Part shown: positions 1 through 10,851 of the stretch, one piece after another
Numbering within the stretch: the first letter of the stretch is position 1
Layout: each line of letters opens with the position of its first letter
Assembly: GCF_047663525.1 (NCBI RefSeq)
Contig: NC_092621.1
Location: 10,699,001 to 10,763,000, forward strand
Source of the DNA: Anas platyrhynchos
Taxonomy: Eukaryota > Chordata > Aves > Anseriformes > Anatidae
Length of the DNA stretch: 64,000 nucleotides
Direction: 5' to 3'
The notes under the pieces: model-generated
What the model saw: only the letters and a program-made list of their open reading frames with translations
What the model was told of the DNA's origin: nothing
Databases searched by the model: none
Made by a program: the position numbers and the translations under genes

Positions 1-661
1 AGGGCAGGGGGACCCACAGACACACACACAACCTGATATCCGCCTGTGGCACCCACCCCGTCCCCTCTCCCCTGTCCCCATGCCTCGTTACCGCCCCGTC
101 CCCACTCACAGCAGGCCCCCAGGACCACGGCAGCCACCATCAGCAGCAGGCAGGTGACCAGCAGCCCCGCAGAGACACAGAGCCGCCGGGAGCAGCGCCC
201 TGCAAGACACGAGGAGCCCCAAGCATCACCCACCGCCACCACCACCACCCCAGGCCAGCCCCGCGGTGGCAGCAGGGTGGCACAGGTGGCACGGCGTGGG
301 CGCCTCATCTCTCCAAGGGGAGATGGGGAGCACCCTCAGGCACCACCCACTGCCCACAGCAGGATGTCTCCAGGTGCCCTGTCCCCCTCTGGGCGCTCAC
401 CTGGGCTTTCCAAGGTCCCTTCCCCAGCCGGCCCCGCGGGTGCCGGCCCCGATGCCATGTTCTCGTAGGGGCTCTCGGCCTCGTCCATGCCTAAGGCTGC
501 GGGAGGAAGGCAGGGGGCATGGAGCCAACAAATCTGGGCACGGCACAGGGCAATGTGGGGGTCCTGCAGCTCTCACCTGCCTCCAGTGCCTGGCTGGCCG
601 TGCCACGGCCCCCCGGCCCCTTGGCGAAGCGCAGGTCGGCGTAGAGCACGCTCTGTGCCAT
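1..661 (-). CDS. CD72: CD72-like C-type lectin receptor, partial (gene C)
   Basis: This is the 5' half of a minus-strand gene that runs off the left edge. Visible coding exons are 661-577, 496-401 and 199-110 (85, 96 and 90 nt), exactly the first three exon lengths of the complete copies at 1838-4287 and 5649-7903. Exon 1 starts MAQSVLYADLRFAK and carries the ITIM-like LYADL. Exon 2 carries SPYENM, matching the second tyrosine motif of CD72, which recruits Grb2 in mammals. Exon 3 encodes the hydrophobic membrane segment. By family, this is a type II B-cell inhibitory receptor. It is more diverged from the other two copies than they are from each other. The stalk and lectin exons lie outside the window, so integrity cannot be judged. 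Confidence 0.8.
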
Positions 662-1837
662 GCGGGAAGATGCCGGGCAAGTCCCGATCCCTGCTGGCTC
701 CCGCCCGGCTCTGTGGGGTGCCTGTGGGGTGGCCCCGCTGCCTGGCGGTTGCCCGTCTCGGGGTGCAAAGGAGAAGTGAGGCCGGCGCTCGCAGAAGCAG
801 AAGTTGGCTGCGAGCCGTGGCAGATGGGACCAGCGAAGCACGGCCGCGGGGACCGGCCCCCTCCCCGCGGCCCCAGCGCCACCAGCACGTCCCCTCCCAC
901 GCCCCGAGAGCCGTCACGGGCCCCTGGGTGCACAGTGGCGTGGGGCTGAGCCCTGGGGCTCAGCGGGGTGAGGGGGGGACCCAAATCTCCTGAGCAGGAC
1001 CGGGTGAGGCAGCGCTCCCCCAGGCAGGCAGCAGGGGTGGAAATGTTCGCCCTAAAGGGGGCTGCGGGGGGCACCTCGAGCTCCTGCACCTCCTCGCATC
1101 CCAGGGGCTCCTGGGGAGAGCTGGGACCCCGGTGCCCCTCCAGCCACCCCCAGGTGGAGATGGACATTTGTGATGGGTATTTATTTGTGCCAGGATATTT
1201 GTGCCAGGATATTTGTGCCAGGTCCCCCCAGCTCATCCAGCACGGCCCCTTGCTCTCCTGTCCCCACCAGCCCATTTTTCCATGTCCCAGCCCTGAAGGG
1301 TCACGGTGCAAGGCCCCCATTGCTGTCCCCGTGTCCCCAGCCCATGGGGACACTTGTTCCCAGAGCTCCTTCACAAATCCCACTCAGCCAGCACTGTGTC
1401 CCCCCTGGTCACCACGTGCCCCACAGGATGTGCTCCATCTCCTGGCTGAAGACTGGGGGGAAGCTGCTGAAACTTTCTCTCTTCAGACTCCTCCTTGGCC
1501 CCTCTGAAGGTGGCCGTGGCTCTCCTCATTCCCTGGGGAGAGATGGATGTCAGCACAGAGGAGGAGCAAGAAGAGGCTTTCCCTAAGCCCCAGAAATTTG
1601 GGCTCACCTCTGCCCTGCCCGTGCCCCCACAAACCGCTGCCCGAGAGCCGCGGTGCACCCAGGGGACGCTGTCGGCTCTCGGGGCGTGGGAGGGGACGTG
1701 CTGGGGCTGCTGCTGCCATGGCAAGGGGCCGGTCCCCATGGCTGTGCCTCGCTGGTCCCATCTGCCACGGCTCGCAGCCAACTTCTGCTTCTGCGAGCGC
1801 CGGCCTCACTTCTCCTTTCAGCTGCCGCGGGTGCCGC
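662..1837. promoter_or_regulatory. Head-to-head intergenic region of CD72-like genes C and A
   Basis: This stretch lies between two divergent CD72-like genes. About 767-940, read on the minus strand, is nearly the same as about 1650-1818 on the plus strand, so both genes carry inverted copies of one upstream block. The best-conserved part holds TTCTGCTTCTGCGAGCGCC followed by TCACTTCTCCTTT. In gene A a CAG at about 1818-1820, 18 bases before the ATG, looks like a splice acceptor, which suggests an upstream non-coding exon. A short 15-base unit (ATTTGTGCCAGGAT type) is repeated three times at about 1188-1221. No further coding exon is supported. Promoter activity is inferred from position and conservation only. 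Confidence 0.55.
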
Positions 1838-4287
1838 ATGGCGCACAGCGTGCTCTACGCCGACCTGCGCTTCGCCAAGGGGCCACGGGGACACGGCATG
1901 GCCAGCGGGGTGCTGCGGGCAGGTGGGAGCCGCGGGACCCTCCCCATTTCCCCGTGCCGGACCCCTGCCCACTGCCCCCTGCCTTCCTCCTGCAGCCCCC
2001 GGCATGGATGAGGCCGACAGCCCCTACGAGAACGTGGCACCGGGGCCGGCACCCGTGAGGCCGGCTGGGGAAGGGACCCGGCACAGCCCAGGTGAGCGCC
2101 CAGAGGGGGATGGGGATGGGGGTCTCGGGGGGCTGCCGGGGTCCCCTCTGCTCCTCGGCACCGTGGGTGACGCCGCGGCCGCTCGTGTCTTGCAGGGCGC
2201 TGCTCCCGGCGGCGCTGCGTCCCCGCGGGGCTGCTGGCAGCCAGCCTGCTGCTGCTGGTGGCCCTGGTGGCCCTGGGGACCTGCTGTGAGTGGGGACGGG
2301 CACAGCGGGATGGGGGGCTCCGGGCAGGGGCTGGGGGCTGGGGGGAGCCTGGGGATGGGGGCTGGGGGCTTCTCGCTGGGTGCCCTGCGCTGTGCCTGGC
2401 TGGGACGGCTTCCAGTGCCTCTGTCTGCTTCCCAGTGCCTTCCCAGTGCCTTCCCAGTGCCTTCCCAGTGCATTCCCATCTCGATCCCATTACCTCCCAC
2501 CCCTTCCCACTGATTCCCTTCCTTTCCACCACTTCCCATCACCTCCCAGTGCCTCCCATTTGCTCCCAGTTGCTTCCCATCTCTTCCCACTCTTCCTCAT
2601 TGCCTTCCCATTGCCTCCCACCGATTCCCATTGCCTCCCAGTTGAAGTCCCACTCCCTCCCATTGCCTCCCCTTCATTCCCACCACCTCCCATTAACCCC
2701 CAGTTGCACTCCCATCACCTCCCAGTGCCTCCCATTGACTTTGAGTTGACTTCCCCACACCTCTCCCTGCCTTCCCAGTGCCTCCCATCACCTCCCGGTG
2801 CCTCCCATCGGCTCTCCATCACCTCCCACTGCCTTCCAAGAGATTTCCCACTTCCTCCCATCACCTTCCATTACCTCCCATCACTTCCCACTGCCTTCCA
2901 GTTGATTTCCCATTGTCTCCCATCACCTCCCATCACCTCCCACCACCTCCCCATCGTCTCCCCACTGCCTCCCTTCCCCTCCACAGCCTCACCCCCCACA
3001 CCCGGCCATGCCCCGCGTCCCATCTCACCCCAAACCCTCCCCAGACTGGCAGGCGACCCGCGAGCTGCGGGACACGTCCCTGGAGCAGGCGGCCGAGCGC
3101 GGCCGCTTCTCGCAGGAGGCGCGGGCGTGGGAGCAGAGCCTGGAGCAGGCGCGCCGGGAGCTGGCGCAGGCGCGCGCGGAGCTGCAGCGAGCGTGGCGAG
3201 AGGGCAACAGCAGCCTGCTGGAGCTGGGCAGGCAGGAGGCCGAGCTGGCACGAGTCTCGGGGGCCCTGGCCGGCGCCCAGAGGGAGCTGCAGGACGTGCA
3301 GGGGCGCCTGGAGGCCGGCGAGCGTGCGGCCAGCAGCCTGCGCGCCTGCCTGGACGCAGGTAGGGCCACGGGGCGGCGGGCATGGGGCGGCGCGGCCGGG
3401 GGCTGGCGAGCGCCTGAGCGGTGCCCCCGTCCCCAGACTGCTGCCCCCCGGGCTGGCTGCTCTACCACGGCAAGTGCCTCTTCGTGTCCTCGGAGAAGAA
3501 GAACTGGTGGCTAAGCCAGGACGACTGCAAGGGGAGAGCCTCCCAGCTGCTGCTGCACGACGAGCGGCAGGCGTGGGCGCTGCCGGTACGGGGGGGCTGC
3601 GCTGGGGAGGGGGTGTCCCCGCTGCCCACAGCCCCCAGCCCCGTGCCCGTCCTGCTGCAGCACGGCCCCGGCACTGCCAAGCGTGGGGCAGGCCCTGACG
3701 GCCTCTCTCCCGCAGCCTTTCCTGCACACCAGCGGCTCCAAGTACTGGGTGGAGGAGCAGATTGCCAGCGCCGCCGGGTTGGTCGTGCAGCAGGACGAGG
3801 AGCTGTATGAGATGTAAATACAGCCATCCCTGGCACGGGCACCACGCCCTCAGGTTTCCCTTTTACCCATGCCCAGGAGGTGCTGCTACCCCCCAGGGGA
3901 GCCTCCTCGGAGGGATGCCCCAAAACACCTTGGGTACAACACGTTTTTGGGGTGCTGTGCCCATTCCCCAAGCGGGGATGCGCATCCCTGGGGCATGCAA
4001 AGCACCAAGTGCCCAAAGCCTTGTGAAACCAGCTCTGCTTGGCTCCTGGAGGGGTTTTACCCATGCCAGCATCCACGGGAAGAGATGGTTTCAATGGGGA
4101 CTCTGTCCCTGCCCCACTGACCCATGCTTTCCCCCCTAGGCACCCTTACCCTGCCAAGTGCTCGCTGTCAGCAGCCAAAGGCATTGAGCGGTCATCATGC
4201 AGGAGGTACCACCAGTGGATCTGCGAGCAGCCCCCGAGGCTCAGCAGCGTGTCCAAGGCCCTCGCATCGCTCCTGGACGAGGAGTGA
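1838..4287 (+). CDS. CD72: CD72-like C-type lectin receptor (gene A, complete)
   Basis: Seven coding exons: 1838-1922, 1996-2091, 2196-2285, 3045-3359, 3437-3585, 3716-3813 and 4140-4287. Phases agree throughout and give 326 residues (human CD72 has 359). Order: ITIM LYADL (residues 7-11), SPYENV motif, one membrane helix (about residues 70-90), a long Glu/Arg/Leu-rich coiled-coil stalk with one NSS glycosylation site, and a C-type lectin-like domain that starts at CCPPGW and ends with WICEQP. By family it is a type II B-cell membrane receptor that recruits SHP-1 through the ITIM and Grb2 through YxN. A genomic TAA at the end of exon 6 is removed because the donor splits that codon (GAGAT|GTAAAT). 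Intron 3 contains a large minisatellite. Exons 1-5 closely match gene B; exons 6-7 do not. Confidence 0.88.
2400..2995 (+). repeat. Minisatellite in intron 3 of CD72-like gene A
   Basis: Degenerate tandem array of short pyrimidine-rich units such as CCTCCCATCACCTCCCA and CTTCCCAGTGC, filling most of intron 3. The reverse-complement array is at 6770-7325 in the opposite copy, so it predates the inverted duplication or has been copied between the arms. Confidence 0.85.
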
Positions 4288-5648
4288 CCGTGCTGCCACC
4301 CCCCCCTCTCCGTCACAGGATGCTGGGGGTGCCCCCAGAAACACCCCCCCACCGTGCACACACTGCCTGCGCCGCATGGCAAAGCGCTGGGAAGACGGGC
4401 TGGGAGAGCTGAGCGCTGTCTGTGTTGTAAAGCAAGGAATACAGACCTTGTTCCCCTCTCTCTCACGCATGCACGCACTCGTACCACCCTGCTCCTGCCC
4501 CTCAGACCCATGCTCGTGTCCCCATGTGCCCCGGCCAGCCTCCCATTCCCTGGGGCCAGCAAGGAAGCCCCGAGATGTCGGGGGAAATGGGGGTGCAATG
4601 GGGGGCCCTGAGGCCGTGGGGGAAAAATTGGGGAGCCCTTAGGGCCATGGGAGGAAACGGGGGTGCAGTGAGGATCCTGAAAGCCATAGGAGGGATGGGG
4701 GAGGATTGGGAAGATGGGGGAAAGGGGAGAGCTCTGACACTTCGGGGGGAAGATCTCCAAGACCATGGTGGGACCAGTGAGGGGGGACAGCCTGGGGGGA
4801 CAATGAGGGACCCCGGGGACAGCCCTGACCCTCCCTGCTCGCTCAGGGCTTTTGGGAAATGGCACCTCCAGAGAGGTGGTGGAGGCGAGGACCACTTTGG
4901 ACCTGGACCTAGGCAGCTCCTGAGAGAGGAGAGGTGTGGAAGGACGCTGGTGGAGCCGGGCCACAGCGTGGTGAGGCTGGAAGAGATGAGCTGGGAGGTG
5001 CACCAAGAGCTCAGCTCAGTGGGAAACGAGGACTTGGTGTGTCTGTGCCTGTCCGGATGGTCCTGGGCAGCCCAGGGGCTTCCCCGAGCTCCAGCCACCG
5101 CAGCACCACCATGCCCTTGGGTGCTGCCACCACAGGGAGTCCTGCACAGCCTCCTGCTCCTGGGTCCCCGGGGCCCCTCCGACACGGCTGCCTGCTCTCC
5201 TGTTCCCACCAGCCCAATTTCTCAGTGTCCCAGCCCTAAAGGGTCACAGTGAAAGAGCCACGTTGCTGTCCCCGTGTCCCCAGCCCAGTGCTCCCCGTGG
5301 TGGCAGGCAGGCAGGTTGGGCAGGTGCCACCTCTCCTTGGCAAATCCCAAGTCATCGACAGCCGGCGATGGAGCAGCCGATAAAACCAAGGGACTCCCCC
5401 AGGGGGACAGGTTGGGGACACCGATGGCACCATCGCAGCCAGGTCCAGAAGGTGCAAGAGGTGCCTGCCGTGCAGCAGGTGCGAGCAGGGCTTGCTGTGT
5501 GCTCACAGAGAGCCAGGAAAGGAGGGCAGGGGGCTGTGGGCATGCGCGGCAGTGAGACTCAGACAGCCAGGCTCTTCTCCACAAATCATCCTTTAACTGC
5601 CCAACACCTCCGTTCCCAAACTACACCCCCAGAGAATGGGTGCCGGGG
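4288..5648. other. Spacer between convergent CD72-like genes A and B
   Basis: No gene is recognised. About 4560-4740 holds roughly three degenerate G-rich units of about 50-60 bases (GGCCGTGGGGGAAA type). About 5190-5290 repeats, in the same orientation, a segment at about 1250-1345 (GTCCCAGCCCT-AAGGGTCAC core), showing that intergenic DNA was also duplicated. Gene A's 3' UTR begins here; an AATACA is near 4438 but no clear AATAAA was seen. Confidence 0.5.
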
Positions 5649-7903
5649 TCAGCCCCTAGCCAGGAGAGGAGAGAGCATCTCGGACAGGTTGCTGAGCTTG
5701 GGGGGCTGCTCGCAGACCCAGTGGTAAGACCTGTAGCAGTATGTGAGATCCACAATCCCGGAGCCCATCAGTGTGCATTCCCAAAGCCACGTGTACCTAG
5801 AAGGAAAGGAGCATGTGAGAGGGACAGGGTGGCGTGTGCCACCGTGTCCCCAGCCCGCTGCCAGCCCCAGGCAGGCCAGAGCAGCCCCTGCCCGAGCATC
5901 AGTCCCCAGCAGGGTGAGGTGCAGAGGGGCAGCTTGCCCCACTCACCCACCCAAAGTCCTCCTCCGTCCTCACAGCATTTTTGGTCCTCGGCTTCACCCA
6001 GTACTTGGTGCTGCCCTCGAGCAGGAAAGGCTGCGGGAGAGAGGCCGTCAGGGCCTGCCCCACGCTTGGCAGTGCCGGGGCCGTGCTGCAGCAGGACGGG
6101 CACGGGGCTGGGGGCTGTGGGCAGCGGGGACACCCCCTCCCCAGCGCAGCCCCCCCGTACCGGCAGCGCCCACCCCTGCCGCTCGTCGTGCAGCAGCAGC
6201 TGGGAGGCTCTCCCCTCGCAGTCGTCCTGGCTCAGCCGCCAGCTCTTCTTCTCCGAGGACACGAAGAGGCACTTGCCGTGGTAGAGCAGCCAGCCCGGGG
6301 GGCAGCAGTCTGGGAACGGGGGCACCGCTCAGGCGCTCGCCAGCCCCTGGCCGCGCCGCCCCGTGCCCACCGCCCCGCGGCCCTACCTGCGTCCAGGCAG
6401 GCGCGCAGGCTGCTGGCCGCACGCTCGCTGGCCTCCAGGCGCCCCTGCACGTCCTGCAGCTCTCTCTGGGCGCCGGCCAGGGCCCCCGAGACTCGTGCCA
6501 GCTCGGCCTCCTGCCTGCCCAGCTCCAGCAGGCTGCTGTTGCCCTCTCGCCACGCTCGCTGCAGCTCCGTGCGCGCCTGCGCCAGCTCCCGGCGCGCCTG
6601 CTCCAGGCTCTGCTCCCACGCCCGCGCCTCCTGCGAGAAGCGGCCGCGCTCGGCCGCCTGCTCCAGGGACGTGTCCCGCAGCTCGCGGGTCGCCTGCCAG
6701 TCTGGGGAGGGTTTGGGGTGAGGTGGGACACGGGGCATGGCCGGGTGTGGGGGGTGAGGCTGTGGAGGGGAAGGGAGGCAGTGGGGAGACGATGGGGAGG
6801 TGGTGGGAGGTGATGGGAGGTGATGGAGGCACTGGGAGACAATGGAAAATCAACTGGAAGGCACTGGGAAGTGATGGGAGGTGATGGAAGGTGATGGGAG
6901 GAAGTGGGAAATCTCTTGGAAGGCAGTGGGAGGTGATGGAGAGCCAATGGGAGGCACTGGGAAGGCAGGGAGAGGTGTGGGGAAGTCAACTCAAAGTCAA
7001 TGGGAGGCACTGGGAGGTGATGGGAGTGCAACTGGGGGTCAATGGGAGGTGGTGGGAATGAAGGGGAGGCAATGGGAGGGAGTGGGACTTCAACTAAGAG
7101 GCAATGGGAATTGGTGGGAGGCAATGGGAAGGCAATGAGGAAGAGTGGGAAGAGATGGGAAGCAACTGGGAGCAAATGGGAGGCACTGGGAGGTGATGGG
7201 AAGTGGTGGAAGGGAAGGGATTCAGTGGGAAGGGGTGGGAGGTAATGGGATTGAGATGGGAATGCACTGGGAAGGCACTGGGAAGGCACTGGGAAGGCAC
7301 TGGGAAGCAGACGGAGGCACTGGAAGCCGTCCCAGCCAGGCACAGCGCAGGGCACCCAGTGAGGAACCCACAGCCCCCACCCCAGGCTCGCCCCGTCCCC
7401 CAGCCCCTGCCCGGAGCCCCCCACCCCGCCGTGCCCGTCCCCACTCACAGCAGGTTCCCAGGGCCACCAGGGCCACCAGCAGCAGCAGGCTGGCTGCCAG
7501 CAGCCCCGCGGGGACGCAGCGCCGCCGGGAGCAGCGCCCTGCAAGACACGAGCGGCCGCGGCGTCACCCACGGTGCCGGGGAGCAGAGGGGACCCCAGCA
7601 CCCCCGCGAGACCCCCGTCCCTGTCCCCATCCCCCTCTGGGAGCTCACCTGGGCTGTGCCGGGTCCCTTCCCCAGCCGGCCTCACGGGTGCTGGCCCCGG
7701 TGCCACGTTCTCATAGGGGCTGTCGGCCTCATCCATGCCGGGGGCTGCAGGAGGAAGGCAGGGGGCAGTGGGCAGGGGTCCGGCACGGGGAAACTGGGGG
7801 GGGTCCCGCGGCTCCCACCTGCCCCCAGCACTCCGCTGGCCATGCTGTGTCCCCGTGGCCCCTTGGCGAAGCGCAGGTCGGCGTAGAGCACGCTGTGCGC
7901 CAT
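5649..7903 (-). CDS. CD72: CD72-like C-type lectin receptor (gene B, complete)
   Basis: Minus-strand mirror of gene A. Coding exons are 7903-7819, 7744-7649, 7538-7449, 6701-6387, 6309-6161, 6030-5951 and 5796-5649, giving 320 residues with consistent phases. The first three and the fifth exon have the same lengths as in A (85, 96, 90, 149), and exon 4 is 315 nt in both. ITIM LYADL, SPYENV, membrane helix, coiled-coil stalk and lectin start CCPPGW are all present. Within exons 4 and 5 only about six residues differ from A. Exon 6 is 80 nt against 98, and exons 6-7 encode a clearly different distal lectin half ending WVCEQP. Role by family as for gene A; the ligand may differ. Confidence 0.88.
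6770..7325 (-). repeat. Minisatellite in intron 3 of CD72-like gene B
   Basis: Purine-rich mirror of the gene A array, with units such as TGGGAGGTGATGGGAGG and GGAAGGCACTGG. It occupies the same intron on the opposite strand and is part of the inverted-repeat arm. Confidence 0.85.
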
Positions 7904-8588
7904 GCGGCACCCGCGGCAGCTCCGTCCTATGGCTGCCGTGTGGCCCCGAGGCACGTCAGGTGGAGGAACTTCTTGATATGTAGGAAAGCAGAAGTAATCA
8001 CTTCATTTGCAAGATGTGGTTTTTATTTCATGGGCAGGACTGTTCCGGGAGGGGAAACTGCTCCTCTCCATCCCACGCAGTGCGCTCTGCCCCATGCTGC
8101 ATCATTTACGCACAGCTCTGGGCGCATTTTGGCCACCCTGGGCTACCTGGAGCCCTGGCCACAGCTGGACCATTCTCCCCCCATGTCCCTTTCCCCATCC
8201 CAGCACCAGCTCAGTGATCAGGCAGAAATGAGGAGGGGGCTGCACCTGCCTCCCGTGCTGGGAGGACACCCGGGGTTTTCCATGCGGAGCTGTCAGCGTG
8301 GGGCACCTCCCACCTGAGACAAACCCCAGGCAGCCCAAACCCCAAGGACACCCACTGCACCCACGCAGAAGCTGCTCCACGTGGCCACCAGGCCATGGGG
8401 ACACTCGGATGGCTGCTGGCTCTGCCCCCCAAACCTCGTCCCCCCAAAAAAGAGCCAGACAGTGTGAGTGCCAGAGTTTATTGGCAATGCGCAAACATGC
8501 CAGGGGGAGGGATGGAGAGGGGGCACCCTGGGGTGCCTGTGCTCGGGTCAGACAGGGCTGTAGGAGCACCCAGGCTGTCCCCAAGGCC
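7904..8588. other. Region between CD72-like gene B and the next lectin gene
   Basis: Upstream of gene B the match to genes A and C stops within about 10 bases of the ATG context, at the point corresponding to A's splice acceptor. The sequence beyond is unrelated to the A/C upstream block. The right part holds the 3' UTR of the lectin gene at 8589-10851, with a minus-strand AATAAA at 8482-8477. I see no other coding evidence. Confidence 0.5.
8477..8482 (-). terminator. Polyadenylation signal of lectin gene D
   Basis: TTTATT on the plus strand reads AATAAA on the minus strand, 107 bases past the stop codon. Confidence 0.65.
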
Positions 8589-10851
8589 CTAGGGCCCCAC
8601 GCAGGTGTAGGTGGTGTTCCCCCAGAGGAAGGTGGGGATGGAGGACGGCAGCCACTGCAGGGTGACCGCGCTCTTCTCGCAGACCCAGCCGAGGGCTTCC
8701 CCGCACAAGCCAGCCGACAGCCCCGAGCTGGACACCCTGCCACAAGCCATGAAGGAGCTGCTGGGGCGCTGGAAGGGGAGGCGCCTGCAGGGGGGAGCGA
8801 GGAGAGGGGGGACTCAGTGGGGTGTGAAGGGCTGGCCCACCCCCAGCTCCTCCTGGAGCCGAGGCTGTGGGGGTGCCGGGGGGCAGAGCGCGCCCTCCCC
8901 GTGCCCCTGGTGAGGAAGCGAGCTGTGATCCCTGCACACCCAGCCCCTGCTTGTCTTGGAAATCCTCTTTTTTGGATCCCAGGAATGTCCTGAGGTGGCT
9001 CAGCACCAGCTGCGCCGTGCTGGGAATTTGGTTTTGGGAGACCCCTCCCCCCCCAGCCCCTCATCCAGCCCCAAGCTCGTCCTCAAGCAGGGCGCAGGCA
9101 CTGGGTACGTGTCCCTGTTATCTTCCCTTCCCTAAAACGCCCCCGTGCTGCTTTGGGAAGCAGAGGGATGGCCAAGAGGGTGACCGTGTCCCTGCCTGTA
9201 GGCTGACCGTCCCCCTGTCACCTCCCGGAGCCCTGTTTTTGGGTTTTCAGCAGTGCTGGCAGGGGACAAGCTGCGAGCCTCACCCCCTCATCACGGTGCC
9301 GTCCAGCCACTTCCACTCAGGTCTGGGGTTGTCCCGCTTCAGCCCCACGTGGAAGGTGTCCAGGTGGGCCACGCGTGTCAGGAAAGCCTAGAGCAGGAGG
9401 GAACAAGTGAGGGCTCCCCGGGGACACCCAGCCACGCAGGGGGCTGTGCGGTTTGGGCACAGCATCGCCAGCTCCCCGCTGGGGTTTGGGCAAAGGGGCT
9501 GGAGCTGGGGAGCTGAAACGATGCTGGTGGTGACTGGGGAGCCACTGGGGGGACCCTGAGGTGGTGATCAGAGTGAATTGATGACCACGGGGGGGTCGGG
9601 ATGGCCGGGGCAGGCGGATGGACTCACCAGGGTGCTGTTGGCTCGGGCAGTGGCCAGTTGCGCCCCCCTGGAGCAGCAGTCGTCTTTGCTCTGCTCCCAG
9701 CCCTTCTTGGCAGAGGAGAAGTAGTAGCAGCGCCCCGCGTCCCCCATCCATCCGGCCGGGCAGAACTGGCAGCTCTCTGCACACCAGAGGCACGATCCTG
9801 CAGGGCTGGCCGGGACGGGGCTGTCCCCAGCCCCCAGCACCGTGGGGTGACAGGGGACAGACAGGGTGCCACCAGGACAGGGAGCCCAGGAAGGTGTCTG
9901 GAAGCCCTCCTACCTCGCAAAGACTGCTGCACGTAGCTGAGGCTCTTCTCCTCTCTCTGGGCACAGCTCGCCTGATGGGCTAGATCTACAAAAGAAAGGC
10001 ACAGGAGCGTCCCCACCAGGGGCTGTCCCCCCTCATGGTGCCGTGCCAGCCCAGCTGGACAAAGCCCTGGCGGTGTGTGCCGTGGCTGGGAGCCCAGCAC
10101 ATGGCAGGTTTCTGCCTTTTGGCCCCAGCGTCACGTCCTGTCTGCACGCAGTGGCCAGCTGACGGAGCGGGGTGCCCCGGCGCCGTCCCCAAGCCCACGC
10201 TTTCCCCTCTCCTTCCTCTTCGGCGCTCCAGCCAGCCAGGCGAGGGGTGTTTTATTTTAACTCACCGCTTTTCACACTCACCCCACAGCCCAGAAACCTG
10301 CGGTACCGTCAGCCCCAAGCAGGAGGGTCCCCAGCTCGGGGGGGCTGCTGGATGGGGGGGGCGCAGGGAGTACTCACAGTGGAAGCTCAAGCCGACCAGG
10401 ATGACTTGCACCAGCAGGAGCAGCAGGGACAGGACTCCCAGGCTGAGGGGTGCCCAGTGCCAGGGCAGCTTCACGGGCTGTGGGGGAGCTGAGAGAGGGA
10501 ATTACCTCGTGTCCTGGGGGCTCAGGGTTGGGGGGAGAGCCCCCAAACCAGCAAAGATCGGTGAGCCCCAAGCAGGGCGCATGGGGGGGTCCCCAGGCTC
10601 CCCAGGGACAGCGGAGCAGTGGTGTGAGCAGGAGCTCACAGGGGGTGTCAGGGGGGTGCCATGCAGCTGAGGTGCAGTGCTTGTGCCCCCTCTGCTCTGA
10701 GAGCAGCTGCATGGGTGAGGAGGGAGCGGGGCTGGGGGCATTTGGGGAGGCAGGGAGGGATTTGGGGAGGGTGGGGGGCAGCGGGGTGCAGCGTGCCGTT
10801 ACCTGGTACGGGGGGCAAGCGCAGATCTGCGTACGTGACCCCCTCTTCCAT
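8589..10851 (-). CDS. ITIM-bearing group V C-type lectin-like receptor (gene D)
   Basis: Six coding exons with consistent phases: 10851-10803, 10488-10378, 9985-9914, 9776-9628, 9387-9284 and 8784-8589, giving 226 residues. It begins MEEGVTYADLRL, an ITIM (VTYADL). A leucine-rich membrane helix (about residues 28-52), a short stalk and a complete C-type lectin-like domain (from about residue 78) follow. Hallmarks are CPAGWMG, a WLDGT segment and GWVCEK near the end, with an NTT glycosylation site close to the C-terminus. The first lectin exon is 149 nt, as in the CD72-like genes, so all four are related tandem paralogs. It could be an NKR-P1/CLEC2/CLEC12-type inhibitory receptor; I do not assign orthology. 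No Ca2+-binding EPN/QPD triplet was seen. Confidence 0.8.

Noticed and set aside
2290-3363. Long plus-strand open frame over intron 3 and exon 4 of gene A
   Set aside because: Its peptide is mostly the Ser/Pro/His-rich translation of the minisatellite and it is out of frame with the receptor stalk.
4288-5648. Possible additional gene between CD72-like genes A and B
   Set aside because: Open frames are present but carry no domain, no consistent splice pattern and partly consist of a direct repeat of 1.25-1.34 kb.
6048-7910. Very long minus-strand open frame (620 codons) across CD72-like gene B
   Set aside because: It reads through introns and the intron 3 minisatellite in a frame other than the receptor frame. 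Exon lengths, splice sites and the ITIM/lectin frame support the seven-exon model instead.
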